Positions 51,401 to 64,000 of a stretch of DNA of 64,000 bases are shown piece by piece. The translations under genes were made by a program, and so were the position numbers. Within the stretch, counting starts at the first letter, position 1, and each line of letters starts with the position of its first letter. This DNA is from Apophysomyces variabilis (Eukaryota; Mucoromycota; Mucoromycetes; Mucorales; Mucoraceae): the NCBI GenBank assembly GCA_002749535.1, contig MZZL01000379.1:1-64000 (forward strand), read 5' to 3'. A model generated the notes under the pieces. That model was not told the DNA's origin and made no database searches. It was given only the letters and a program-made list of their open reading frames with translations.

Positions 51401-52065
51401 TTAACCGGCTTGCTTGATGTTGATGGATGTTGATTTACATCAGTAAGCTGATGGACAGAGGTATGTCTGCTATGAAGCGTTTGTTTCTTCCCATTCTTGC
51501 TGTTATCGTCTTGAATATAATCAGTTATTCATATATACATTTGTTCTCCGCGCATATACCTGTGCTGCGATGATGTCGTTGATCTTTGTGGGCGTGTTTG
51601 CGGGGCATTTCGATCGGTTGGAGTGTCATCTGAGTTAATTTCATTATATCCTCATTGGAAACAGCACCCAACATATCCTGGGCTACAATGTGAAAAGGTT
51701 CAGCGTTGATTTTGACGTACTATATGGATTAGTGCGGTACCTTTTCTGGATTCTGCATTGATTTCCTTCTCTGATTTGCGACCTGCCGGATGTGACCGAT
51801 CATATGTAGAGGACAATGAGGGAGCTACCTTAACGGAGGTAGTTTCCAGCCAACCACGGTTACTGTCGACTGGAAAGAGTGTCTGTTTACTAGCGTCCGG
51901 GTGATGTTCTTCATCATTAGGAGAAAATGCAGTGTGGGAATGGCGATTGGCTGGCATGGTGGTACTTTCTCTCTCTGCTGAAGTGTTTTTCTTAAGTTGT
52001 GGTTGTGGTCTCTGCGATGCGTTTCTCCAATGACTAAGTTCATTAAAGTAACGGTGTGGTTGCAT
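48471..52065 (-). CDS. Unrecognised 1011-residue protein with coiled-coil and C-terminal membrane segment
   Basis: Ten exons join in frame: 52065-51741, 51682-51560, 51509-50431, 50342-49853, 49802-49722, 49675-49618, 49567-49483, 49428-48913, 48804-48705 and 48649-48471. Residues 1 to about 600 are Ser/Thr/Arg-rich and probably disordered. An acidic run (DDDVEEEDGEDDDEDDEGD) lies near 620. From about 640 the sequence looks folded: YEFVKLGQIADNEAFGTG, SLIDIHVSLLGKDPNAHDIY, then a helical, coiled-coil-like part (METFSKTVDERLETLQKVSQ, ALRNEMLEFKRAL). One hydrophobic segment (GYALLSYLLTVFALGVWIII, about 938-960) is followed by a basic stretch. Suggests a tail-anchored or single-pass protein with a large cytosolic part. 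I do not recognise the family. The true start may lie in an upstream exon. Confidence 0.75.
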
Positions 52066-52971
52066 GGCCAATTGGCAGCAGAACGAGGTGCATGCATGTC
52101 ACGAGCATCCCAAAAAACGAATTCAATGTCCGCTGTGGAGATGGTTTTGGATCCTCGTGGTGTATGGGGGGAAGGGCAAAGCTTTCCGGGGGAAAGCAAG
52201 AAGGGACCAATTCAGGACATATTCCACTCTTCCACTTCTTCACTCAATTTAAACTCTCTCTCTCTGTGTGTGTGTGTGTCTGCATTTTTCTTCTGCGCAG
52301 TTACTGTTTTGTTACGTACAGTATCAGTAATACCCAGCTTCAACGAAACGAAGCTTTAAACTGCTTTGCATAATGATCGTGTAGAACATAAGTTGCTTTC
52401 GCTGGTGTATAACATAGGTAGAATAGCCATCTCGTCTTCACTTCTTCAACCATTGCCTTGGTCTTTAGTAAGTAGAATGTAAGACCTGCACTCACTCTAT
52501 TTGAAGAACACTCCCTCTTGAATAAAGAACAGGTATTGAAGGACACCCAAATTTCCTTAATGTTATACCAAAGAGTAACTGAATTGTGCAACGTCGCTCA
52601 TTGAAAAGTGCGCTATTACTACAACTTCACTACTTTGATTGTAATGCTTCATGTCAACATTTTCTTCTTCCATTTCCATCACTTGTGAATCCGTTTTAAG
52701 TGACGCTGAATGCCTAGTTTCATTATCTCTTGAGGAGAAGAACGTGATTGACATTGAACAATGGCACATCATCTCTTTTTTATTCAGTTGCAGTGACATA
52801 TAACAAACCCCAAAAGAAATTCCTGACTCTGTACCTACAACGTTTTCCCCAAACGATGTTGCTGTGCAACGATCAGATAGGTTTCTTTCTGCCAGCTGAC
52901 ATTGAATACAACATGTATTGAAAGCCAAAAAACAATCTGCCGAAATTTTTTCTTTCTTCTACCTCTTGGGA
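52066..52971. other. Divergent intergenic region, unknown gene / PDAT
   Basis: About 900 bp with a (CT)n(GT)n tract at 52253-52279. Frames present on both strands are short and unrecognised. It contains both promoters. Confidence 0.55.
52253..52279. repeat. (CT)n(GT)n microsatellite
   Basis: CT repeats run into GT repeats, the same composite type as the one at 1992-2025. Confidence 0.85.
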
Positions 52972-55545
52972 ATGAGAAGAAGAGCACCAGCAAGCCGTCA
53001 TGAGGCGCCTCGCAGAGAAATGACGGCACCGGAAGACATTATGGCTGATGCTAATAAGATATTCAAGCAGCAGCAGCAAGAAGAAAAGCCCCCTTTCTGG
53101 AAACGCCGCCGCTTTCACTTCATTGTGGGCTTAGGCTTGGGCCTGCTGGCAACTTATGGAGCTTCCACCACGCCAATGGCTCAAACTCACCTTAACGAGC
53201 TACAATCCTATCTAGCCTTGCAATTAGCCGATGTTGATATTGCAAGTATGCTCCCTGCCACAGACGCTGTCGACGACCTCTTTGGAAATTTCACCAAGTT
53301 TTTGAAACCTGCACCGTCGAGTGAGATCCCTTTTATGCCTGCACTACTTCATAAGTAATGTCTATCCTCGATAAAGTTATACCAGACCGCTCAGAAGCTT
53401 TTGCTTGGCTATTTTCTTTGTAGAGAGGAACTTGAGTTGAAACCTCATTTTCCTGTGGTCATGATACCGGGTATCGTATCATCTGGTCTTGAGAGCTGGT
53501 CAACCTCCGAAACCTCGCGCAAGTATTTCCGCAAACGCATGTGGGGTACAACAAGTAAGGGACTGATTTACCTTACATAATACTTGATTGTCTTTATCTC
53601 ACGTCTATTTACCAGCCATGTTTCGCTCCGTGCTTTTGGACAAGGAATTGTGGACGCAACACATGAAATTGGACCCCGTGACAGGCCTTGATCCTCCTGG
53701 CATCAAACTACGTGTAGCACAAGGTAGATATATTTGGAATAAGCATATATAAGTACTAAAAGAAGTTCAATAGGCCTTGATGCAGCGGACTATTTTGTCA
53801 CTGGGTAAATGCAAAGTAAATGAAGAGTTAAAAGCTCGAAGCTAAGTTGGTTATATTTTCGTGCTAGTTACTGGGTATGGGCAAAAGTGATCGAAAATCT
53901 TGCAGCTATTGGTTATGACAGTAATAATATGCATTTTGCAAGTTATGACTGGCGACTTGCGTTCTCTAATCTTGAAGTCCGGGATCGATACTTTACGCGT
54001 TTGAAAAACAACATCGAGCTGTCAAAACGTACAAGCGGTCGTAAATCCGTTGTATTGTCTCATTCCATGGGTAACACGAAATCTAAAGTTCATGATCAGT
54101 CGTCTCAAACAATAGTCCAATTTCCAAATTAGGTGCCGTCATTTTCCCTTATTTCCTCAAATGGGCCGAAAGTCCCTTAGGCGGGAATGGTGGTGAAAGC
54201 TGGGTGGAAGAGCATATTGAGACGTTTGTGAATATAGCTGGGCCAATGATAGGAGCGCCAAAAGCTTTAACTGCTATGTTGTCAGGTGGGTAAAATGGCC
54301 AATTGCATGTTCGCAAACTGAAGTCAAGACAGGTGAGACACGTGACACATTAGCATTCGGAAGCTTCGGAGCCTATCTCTTGGAAAGATTCTTCTCTCGC
54401 CAAGAAAGAGTTAGTCTTATCAGGACATGGGCTGGTGGCTCTTCTATGCTACCAAAAGGCGGCGATATTATATGGGGAAGCACGGATAGCGCGCCAGATG
54501 ACGAAAAAAACCAAGAATATCATTCATTTGGAAGTATGATATCGTTTGTGGACCCGACCGTGGACAAGACTACCTTTAACGGCACCTATGACGGAAGCTT
54601 TCTTATTCACAACTACACCGTAAACGATGCATTCGATTTGTTGCACGACAGTACACCAACTGTGTACCATGAACAACTTCGTCTGAATTACTCGTACGGA
54701 ATAACCACTTCGAAAAAACAATTACAAAAGAACAATAACGATCCCACAAAATGGTCCAATCCTTTGGAATCCCAACTTCCATTCGGTAAGAAACGGTGAT
54801 GACGGTATATCACTTACTCAAATGGACGATAGCGCCTAGCATGAAGATCTATTGCCTTCACGGTGTTGGTCTTCCTACGGAGCGTAGTTATTATTATACG
54901 GCTGCTGTCGAAGAAGAACAGGGTTTAGCAGAGAAAGCTAAAGCCAAGGCGAAATCAAAAGCAAAAGAATGGGCTTCTTCCATACACTCTCGTCACATGG
55001 TATGGAGATATGTACCCTCATGATTTACCGATTACCAATACCAGACCATAGTTTATCGATACCACTATGAATGATCCTGTTCGTCGTGTTGAAACAGGAG
55101 TTCGAGTTGGGGACGGGTAAGACATGTACAGTTTCTGTGTTGTATGCAATTCAGGCTAAACATCGTTTATTTAGTGATGGCACGGTTCCTTTACTTTCAT
55201 TAGGATACTTATGTACACCTTCGGGCGGATGGACCAAGCACGCTGATCTCTATAACCCTGCAAAGATACCAGTGGTAATGAAACAGTACTTGCATGAACA
55301 GCCCGAAAGCAAACTTGATGTGCGGGGTGGCAGCAAAGCTGGCGATCATATTGATATCCTAGGAAACTGGGAAATGACGGTATGCTGAATAGTGATACAG
55401 GATATTTTGCGTTAAATCTCATGGACTTCTCTCATAGCTGGATTTGTTACAGATAGTCTCCGGAAAGGGGTCTAATGTAACAGAAAGAATATTAACCAAC
55501 ATAGATGAATATGCGGAGAACATTAAACTACAACACGAGCCATAA
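52972..55545 (+). CDS. LRO1: Phospholipid:diacylglycerol acyltransferase (PDAT, Lro1)
   Basis: ER enzyme of the LCAT family that moves a fatty acid from phospholipid to diacylglycerol to make triacylglycerol. Eleven exons (52972-53354, 53424-53554, 53616-53723, 53774-53804, 53868-54070, 54133-54285, 54333-54785, 54833-54999, 55052-55116, 55175-55379, 55453-55545) give 663 residues; yeast Lro1 has 661. A basic N-terminus precedes one membrane helix (about 48-64, FIVGLGLGLLATYGAS). Motifs: PVVMIPGIVSSGLESW (lid side), the nucleophile in SHSMG (Ser about 284), the catalytic Asp in GDGDGTVPLLSLGY and the His in GDHIDILGN. Exon 8 carries a Lys/Ala-rich insert. The exon 8/9 join is the least certain. 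Confidence 0.94.
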
Positions 55546-58465
55546 AAAGTAGACCTTGTAAAATATAGTACACACCTTTAATCTCAACCGATTATCAATC
55601 GGATCCACGTTGCATATAAAGTAAATTGTTAAGGCAGTCTGGGCGCCAACGTAGAGCAACGCGTTGCTATCACAACAGGTCAACTGTTCTAACTGTGATA
55701 GGCATTAAGTGATCGTGAGGAATGCGTTAGATTTAGATTTGATGGTACTACTTTCACTCTTCATTGTTTACAGAGTGAACTAGGACTTCTTTCCCTGCGC
55801 CCTCCCGCGCAGCCTCTAAGGCAGTTGCTCATTGCAGATACTGAAGCTGGCAAACATTCCAGACTCAACTTTAGAGCACATAACAGCGTTTTTGCTTTTT
55901 CCCTGTTGGGCCGTCAATTTGGCCAATCTCGGTAAATGTTGTAGGGTGATCTTATACTTCTCGCATTCACGGCAGACTATTCTATGTAATAGGGTCTTTT
56001 ATCTTTCTCAGCCGGAACGCTTGCTGCTTCTGCGTAAATTTTTATTTGTAATACATTCTAGGTGATGAACATCGTGCATGCGACAAATTTAAGGGACGTC
56101 ATGTAGGTTCCCAAGCATGGTTAATTGCATAAAATCAACGAGAACCCATCACTGTCATGATCCGCTTCATTATATTACAACGTTTGTTTGGTGCACTAGG
56201 GCAGATAATTAATTACATTTCATGTTGATCTCGATGTCAGCAATTGTATAGCATACAGTGTTGATGTTAATGGTTTAGGATCTCATTTATGTTTCGCGAG
56301 CTAGTCAACTTACTATGCTTATTCGCAAATAGACACTCAATTTGAATCCTTGCACTAGTACACATCTTATATATATATATATATAGAAGACCTATGCCTT
56401 GTATTATTGAGGCAGAGATAGCCATTGATGGATCAGCTTTAAATTCAGCGTTATATAGAAAATGTTGGGCTGTAGTAAGAATATATAGAGAAAATTTGAT
56501 GAGAAGTAAGAGCCGGTGAAACTCCAAAGAGGAAGTTTTTATCCATCAGACTCCGAGGGTTATACATGTCAAGAACGGGTATTACACTGTTTGATATGTC
56601 CAAAATTAGCCTTCTTTCCCAAATGAGAGTTTACGCACGGAAACAAAAATGTTCTGGTAGATATAACGCTAGCACTTATTTGGAAGGGATGCCATCACAA
56701 CCGACGGTGTTGATGTAGAATTTTATTTTCGAGAAATACAAAAAGTCCTTCGGTCGCGAACGAAAACCACTTACTCCTCCAAATATTGGGGAGAGCTGGA
56801 TGGTGAAAGAATATAAGATGTGGACTCCGGTGTTTCGAGTTGATTCATGGCTACCGATGGCGTTTGGGATCAGCAACATCGTCTTCACACTACGACAACA
56901 AGGGAATACAACGTCATCTTCATATTTAACAGTACAAATCAAACGCGAAAAGCGTATATGCATGCAAAACCTGACAAAAAAGCGATCACCGATAGGATCC
57001 CATTTTGAAAAATGCAGACATCAACACGCTTATAGGCGGTGTTAGCTATATACCGAGAAACTACGACAGGATAACAAGCTGTTATGACCGCGATCGAAGG
57101 TAAACTGCAACATTTATCCACATTGATATCAGCAACTTTTCCAGATTTGCACGATTGAAGTTTAAGTCTTACATGGAGAAACCAAAGGCCAAGATAAAGT
57201 TGAGACCGTCTGCGCCAAGGTAATCGAAAGTATAGACAAGGTCCGAAAGATGAGTCCAAGTCAAGTGTGACAAAGTGATTCCGAACTTGTCCCAACGAGT
57301 CCGAGGAAAAAAAGAAGAAACCAATTACAATTGCAAGTGGCAGTGCAATTCTTTTACGTAGTGCGAGGGACAAAGTGGCAGCTCTTACAAAGCAATATAC
57401 AAATCCATGCTCTGCTGAAGTTTGCGGCAAATATGGTGAAGATCTTTGGCATAGAATGAAGATAATCAACCACGAACATTTAGACATTTTAGTACACTAG
57501 CCGAATAACAACGATTGAGAGACCATCATCCATTCGCAAGCCATCTATGTAAGTACTGTATATGCGCCTTGTTAAGAACTAAAGCAATCACTGACAACAT
57601 GCCGAATAAATGGCATGAACATTGCGGACAGCGTTTCATTTCTTCATCAGCTGTACTAATATTATAATGCCTTGCAATTGATTTTATTTATTGAATTTGC
57701 GGTAACGGCACAGCTATTGAAAGACATTGATAGCTTAGCAATGCATATCACTAATTTATAAATATACACGTCGTCTGTTTTTGCTCACTTGGGCTGATTG
57801 TAGTCGTACGCAGTATATATATAAGTGCTTCATATCCTTTCCGTCGCTTCATTACAGTGGATTAAAGAAACGCACGATGCCAACAATATGATAAAGTATG
57901 TCCAATAGATTTCCGGTAAACTTTTTATCTCCACCAAAAAAGCATAACTTTAATCTAATCTCCATGCTGCAATGAGTCCACTCTGACTGGACTAATTGAT
58001 GTTCGACAATATAATTAAGAGTTCCTGTTCTATTAGGAGGGCGTCATCTTTCTACCGGTTAGTTCAAGGGAAAGAGAGCGCAGAATCATCACATGTGTTG
58101 CAGAAAGCAGTAACAATGATAACCAAAGCCAAGGTTTGGAATTGTTTGACCGGCATCACGTTGAACCGTAAGATGGAAGATTAGATCCGATACATATGAA
58201 AAGCGCAACGCACGGACAAAGCGAGTTATCTATTAGCCAGAGTTTAGTCAAGCGACGAATATGGACTGTGTTAGGTACCACAGATATTGGTGGCTGGCAG
58301 GAGAGGATGGATTGCTCAGCTTTTCTGCTTTGTTTATTCACCAAAGAGGGGGGGGGTTCTTCCATCCAACAGCGTAAACAAAAATATACATTTTCTTTAT
58401 TTTTAGGTTTTTTTTGTTATGATGATGGAGGTAATGCAATAGCAGTAATTCAATCGACGGTGAAT
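55546..58465. other. Long intergenic region, no gene seen
   Basis: About 2.9 kb between the 3' ends of PDAT and catalase. AT-rich, with an AT repeat near 56368-56385. A 182-codon minus frame at 56939-57487 shows no recognisable similarity. Confidence 0.5.
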
Positions 58466-60299
<1,834 letters not shown>

Positions 60300-60412
60300 G
60301 ACAAGAGCAGAGAAGGGGGAAGAACCAATAGGTCAGAAAAGTGCAAGATAAAAAAAGGTAGTGGATAGTTGGAAGACGTTCTCTCTCAAAGTGTTGTTTT
60401 GGAATCGACCTT

Positions 60413-60420
60413 TTTATATA
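60413..60420 (-). promoter_or_regulatory. TATA element of the catalase gene
   Basis: TATATAAA on the minus strand, about 115-120 bp upstream of the catalase ATG, in the expected position for a strongly induced gene. Confidence 0.5.
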
Positions 60421-62837
60421 TGCATGACACTCCTCTTGTCACGCGGTAACCCCGAAAAAAATCGCTTTGTCATGATCAGCCAATCAGATCACGATTATAT
60501 CTCTTCCAGACACAGCTACATCCTGTGCTTCAGCATCACAATTCTCGAGCCATCTTTTCATAGCCAATCACGAACACTTATGCTTACAAACAGACCGTCA
60601 CACTGTCCCACGTTGTTGCTTGTGAGATTTTCCCATCCGAACTCGGAGTGGGGATCTTGAAAAATTTACACAATTACGCGAAACACTAACAGTAACACCA
60701 ACGTAATTCATTTCGACCAATTTAAGTAAATGGGCTCATCCAAAACGATTGACCGATTCCATTAGCCTTAAAAACAGATAGGGATCCCTTTTCGGATATT
60801 CTCTTCCATAGAACCATTCAGTTGATGTATTACGCAAACTTATTCTTTCTGATCACTGTCCTTTAGCAACTGGGTGAATGTATTTCCACCAATAAAAGCT
60901 TAGTCAATGCCTGCCCACAAGTTGTCATGCACTTTTTTTTCTCGGGAGTAAATATATCACGTTCCTATCTAGGGTCCCTCGCCAAGATTTGACACAGACT
61001 GTTGCAGTCCACATTACATTACACGATAGTACAAAGTCTAAGATGCTGTCGCCATAAGATATACCCATTAGCTCGTGTTCTTAGCTATTAAGTGCTTTGC
61101 TTGATTCACTGACGACATATTATCTCTCTTCTTTGGTAGAAGCATATTATTGTAACGCTTGGATAGTAACCATTCCTTGTAACTATCTGTTTCGAGCAAT
61201 TGCATATTAGAAGTATTATCTTGTTTTCCTATTTGCTGCTCTGGAAAAAGACAGGTTCCTTTTCCGCAGCTTACACCAGGAATCCAGTAAGCGATCACAG
61301 GAATTAATTGAGCAGCGCTACAAGAATAGTTTATTTTCGCATGATCTTTGAGCTCATAGTTCACAGAAAAACGTTTAGGTAAAAGAGTCTTCCTTTCGAT
61401 GCAGATTCCTGTCCAGTAGTCATGCGACATCCGTGTACCATTTCTTTGAGCCTTTATCGACCGTATTGCCCATACAAGTTTGATCATGATGTGCCGAAAA
61501 GTTGCCATGAAGAAATATCTGCGCAGGTCAACATATTTGGATTTCTTTATTTCCAGTGCCAACAACGTAATGTTACCACTTCTTCAATCTGCCGTACATA
61601 ATACTTCCTCTTAGGACGCGTGCATGGTAAATAAAACATATATCCTGGTTTTAAACAGAAACTACTATATCGTATCGATAAATCAAGCAAACATTAACTA
61701 CATATCAGGTAAAGCAGGTCCCTTGTTTACAAGTGTGCTGTGTCTGAACTCCATGCAGCTGTGTCGCAAAACGGTTGGATTCAAAGTCGGACTTTTGGCC
61801 AAATACAACGAGGAGCGCAATATAAAGGAATTAGTTTGCTTATGGCTCTATGTTTTACTGCATCGATTTCTTTCTATAAGAGAGCAATATAATTGGAAGG
61901 AACTAGCTATCGTAATATAATAAGCAATTCTGCCGGAAATCATATGGTGGCTGACGTTAAAGCAAAAGTGCACTGCAAAAAGCAGACCGACTTTTCAAGG
62001 ACTATAGGGCGCAATAAAGCAGTAGAACTTATTTTTGCAACACTTTTACCCATTATAGAACCAATCTGATGTTCATCGTTAACTTCAAACCATGTACTGT
62101 AGCCGACTACTGAAACTAGCGTTTCAACATCATGATGGGACGTTTTCCTACGGAGTATTTTTAAAACAGTTCGTAAAGCGTATTCTCAACCTTATAACAA
62201 GTCGATGGTTAAATGTCGACTTGCGTCATAAAGCATGGATACTGTGCTTGAGCTATTATTCGAACTATACAAGTCGAAAGAGACCAACGTTCAGGAGAGC
62301 CTTTGCCGCGATTGCCGACCTGTGACCCATGTCACCCAGTTCTGGGACTCCGATGGTAGTCGTTTGGCTGTGAAAATGCTCTTGGTGGCAGGAAAAAGTA
62401 GACCGATTCCCGAGTTGAAAAGTTATACAAATGTTTCACAGAGCATTTTGATAGCTGCAAAGCCCTTTGACAATGAACCCGTTGGTGCGACTGCCACTCC
62501 TCATCCAAAAAACAACTTGTGTGTGCTATCTGTCTCGGAGGTTGACTGAACAAGCCCCGATGCTTTTATTGGAGTCAATGTAATGAATTACAACAGATAT
62601 AGATAGTGCCAGTTCTTAAATAAGCCTACAGAGGAGGAACAGAGATTAGAGGAAAGAGCGGGAGAAAATAGAGACAAAGAGCAGGAGTAAAGAAGGAGTG
62701 TGTTTCTCGTGCAATGAGTATCAGCTTTGGACCTTGTCTTTTTTGCTCGCAGGGAATGGTGTTTGATCCTCGTGATGGTTTTCACATTCCGACCGGTGAG
62801 CCTCGTCCAGCTTTATTTTTTCGACTCCATCGTTTCA

Positions 62838-62880
62838 CCACACACACACACACGCACACACACACACATATATACACACC
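62838..62880. repeat. (CA)n microsatellite
   Basis: About 43 bp of CA dinucleotides with one CG and a TATA interruption, roughly 180 bp before the F-box gene start. Confidence 0.9.
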
Positions 62881-63058
62881 GACCCATACATCCATATACA
62901 CTACATACTAAACTCCCTCATCTTTGTATCTTGTTATTTCTTACTTACACACCGATAACCATCGTCATTCATTGGATTCCATTCGCGATCCATCTAGTCT
63001 AGTTTCCTTTGTAAACATATGAATCCTCCATTACTGTAGATATTTTTGAAACAAGAAC

Positions 63059-64000
63059 ATGCATTCATCCCATTCCATCGATTCCCCATTGCAACATTCA
63101 CAAGCCCTTTCTCTCTCACTCACACTACCACCATCCATGGCATCGCAAGCATCCCCTGCCATGGTCCGCATCTCCGTGCAATCCAGCAGCCCAACTTCAC
63201 CATCTGATGCGATGGAAACTATCACCCAAAATCCATCCCTCGACCTATCTTCGCAAAAAGGATATCCTTTGGCAAGTGCCAGTACACCTCCCAGCTTAAA
63301 ACCTTCCTCAGTAGACGCTTCCTGTCTTTCACAGGTAAACAAGACGGTAACAAGGCAGAGTGTTGAATAACCCGATTTCCTTAGGAATCCTTTTTCTTGC
63401 CTTCCTCTTCTCTAGTACGCCAGCGCGATAGATCCCCTCGTAAACGATCCGTCACTTGCGATGACTGTAATAAGCCATTAAAGAGCTGCTACAAACGTGC
63501 TCGGCTAAAGCCTGGCCAAGATGACTCATCTTCAGATATCCTCGAAGATGAGGCATCCTACTTTGACCCTCACACATGTGCCTTCCCTTCTCCCTCACCG
63601 ACACCTGCAGCTATTGGCACTGACTGTTGCGAAACTGAGCTTCAGCAGAATGATATCCGTGAAAGCTCAGCGTTGCGAGCCATATGGCGTCTGCCCAGAA
63701 TGGTCAATGCTTTTGACGCGCTTACACCCCATATGAAATCTTACCTTTTGTTCCAGTTATTAAAAAGGTCTTCGACAAGCACTTTGCAGTTTGTAAACTC
63801 CGTAATCATACCTGTTCTTAAACGAGATTTTCTGGCGTCATTACCTCACGAGCTTGCACTTCATGTGATTAGTTTTCTCGATTTCCAGTCCTTATGCCGA
63901 GCGTCATGTGTCAGTAAGAAATGGCGCTCTATCATCGATTCAGACGCAAAGACATGGCAGCGTGTGTTATACTCGGACGGCTTTGAGTATACCGAGGCGG
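63059..64000 (+). CDS. Cdc4-like F-box protein, N-terminal part (cut by window end)
   Basis: Substrate adaptor of an SCF ubiquitin ligase. Exon 1 (63059-63334) encodes a Ser/Pro-rich disordered stretch. After an intron (63335-63384), exon 2 runs to the window end. It holds a Cys-containing basic segment (KRSVTCDDCNKPLKSC), then ALTPHMKSYLLFQLLKRSS, which resembles the dimerisation (D) region before the F-box of Cdc4/FBXW7 proteins. The F-box itself follows: LPHELALHVISFLDFQSLCR and ASCVSKKWRSIIDSD. WD40 repeats are expected beyond the edge; if absent, it is another F-box class. The first ATG is used; the leader is CA-rich. Confidence 0.8.

Larger units (their letters stand above)
60300..63058. 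other. Long intergenic region, no gene seen
   Basis: About 2.8 kb between the catalase and F-box genes. Frames at 61068-61565 (minus) and 62235-62549 (plus) are unrecognised. An ATG-started stretch at 62714-62800 and the CA repeat probably belong to the leader of the F-box gene. Confidence 0.5.

Noticed and set aside
56939..57487. 182-codon minus-strand frame
   Set aside because: Hydrophobic and low in structure, with no family match; I could not extend it with credible exons.
61068..61565. 165-codon minus-strand frame
   Set aside because: No recognisable similarity, in AT-rich intergenic DNA with no neighbouring exons.

Overview
The window is nuclear DNA from a filamentous fungus. Most coding genes are split by short GT-AG introns of about 50-120 bp, many exons are very small, and the intergenic DNA is AT-rich. 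Histones, PCNA, ATP synthase alpha, importin alpha, Rad4/XPC and an Fpk1-type kinase all look fungal. TMEM164, CFAP20/BUG22 and a METTL15/RsmH methyltransferase, plus a Crypton-type relic with a GCR1_C domain, suggest an early-diverging lineage, most likely Mucoromycota. That placement is inference.

Layout. 1-1 kb: divergent histone H2A (partial) and H2B. 2-6 kb: TMEM164-like gene converging on TYW1 (wyosine tRNA modification). 7.8-15.4 kb: two alpha-arrestin-like paralogues flanking a decayed Crypton-like tyrosine-recombinase element. 17.7-18.7 kb: PCNA. 20.2-21.0 kb: NmrA-like oxidoreductase. 21.3-23.5 kb: ATP1, interrupted by an 81-N gap whose two flanks carry the same 191 bp (assembly artefact). 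23.8-25.9 kb: sorting nexin Mvp1. 27.3-29.2 kb: Fpk1/NRC-2 kinase. 30.1-33.3 kb: Rad4 divergent from a small complex I subunit (NDUFB4-like). 34.7-39.5 kb: a small RVSF-motif protein, a PSP1-domain protein and METTL15/RsmH. 41.2-45.2 kb: importin alpha, CFAP20 and PMP3. 48.5-52.1 kb: an unrecognised 1011-residue protein with a C-terminal membrane segment. 53.0-55.5 kb: PDAT/Lro1. 58.5-60.3 kb: catalase. 63.1 kb to the edge: a Cdc4-like F-box protein, cut by the window end.

The genes are ordinary single transcription units rather than a pathway cluster. Replication and S-phase genes (H2A/H2B and PCNA) share an identical 12-nt MluI-box sequence upstream, consistent with G1/S co-regulation. The least explained parts are the 1011-residue membrane protein, the Cys-pair-rich N-terminus of TYW1, the tandem arrestins with paired LPxY motifs, and a diverged dispersed repeat present near 26.3 kb and 47.1 kb.

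Exon joins were worked out by hand from GT-AG (one GC-AG) boundaries, reading-frame continuity and family similarity. Every multi-exon model with a stated length closes in frame. The 5' ends of the PSP1 gene and the RVSF protein remain uncertain.
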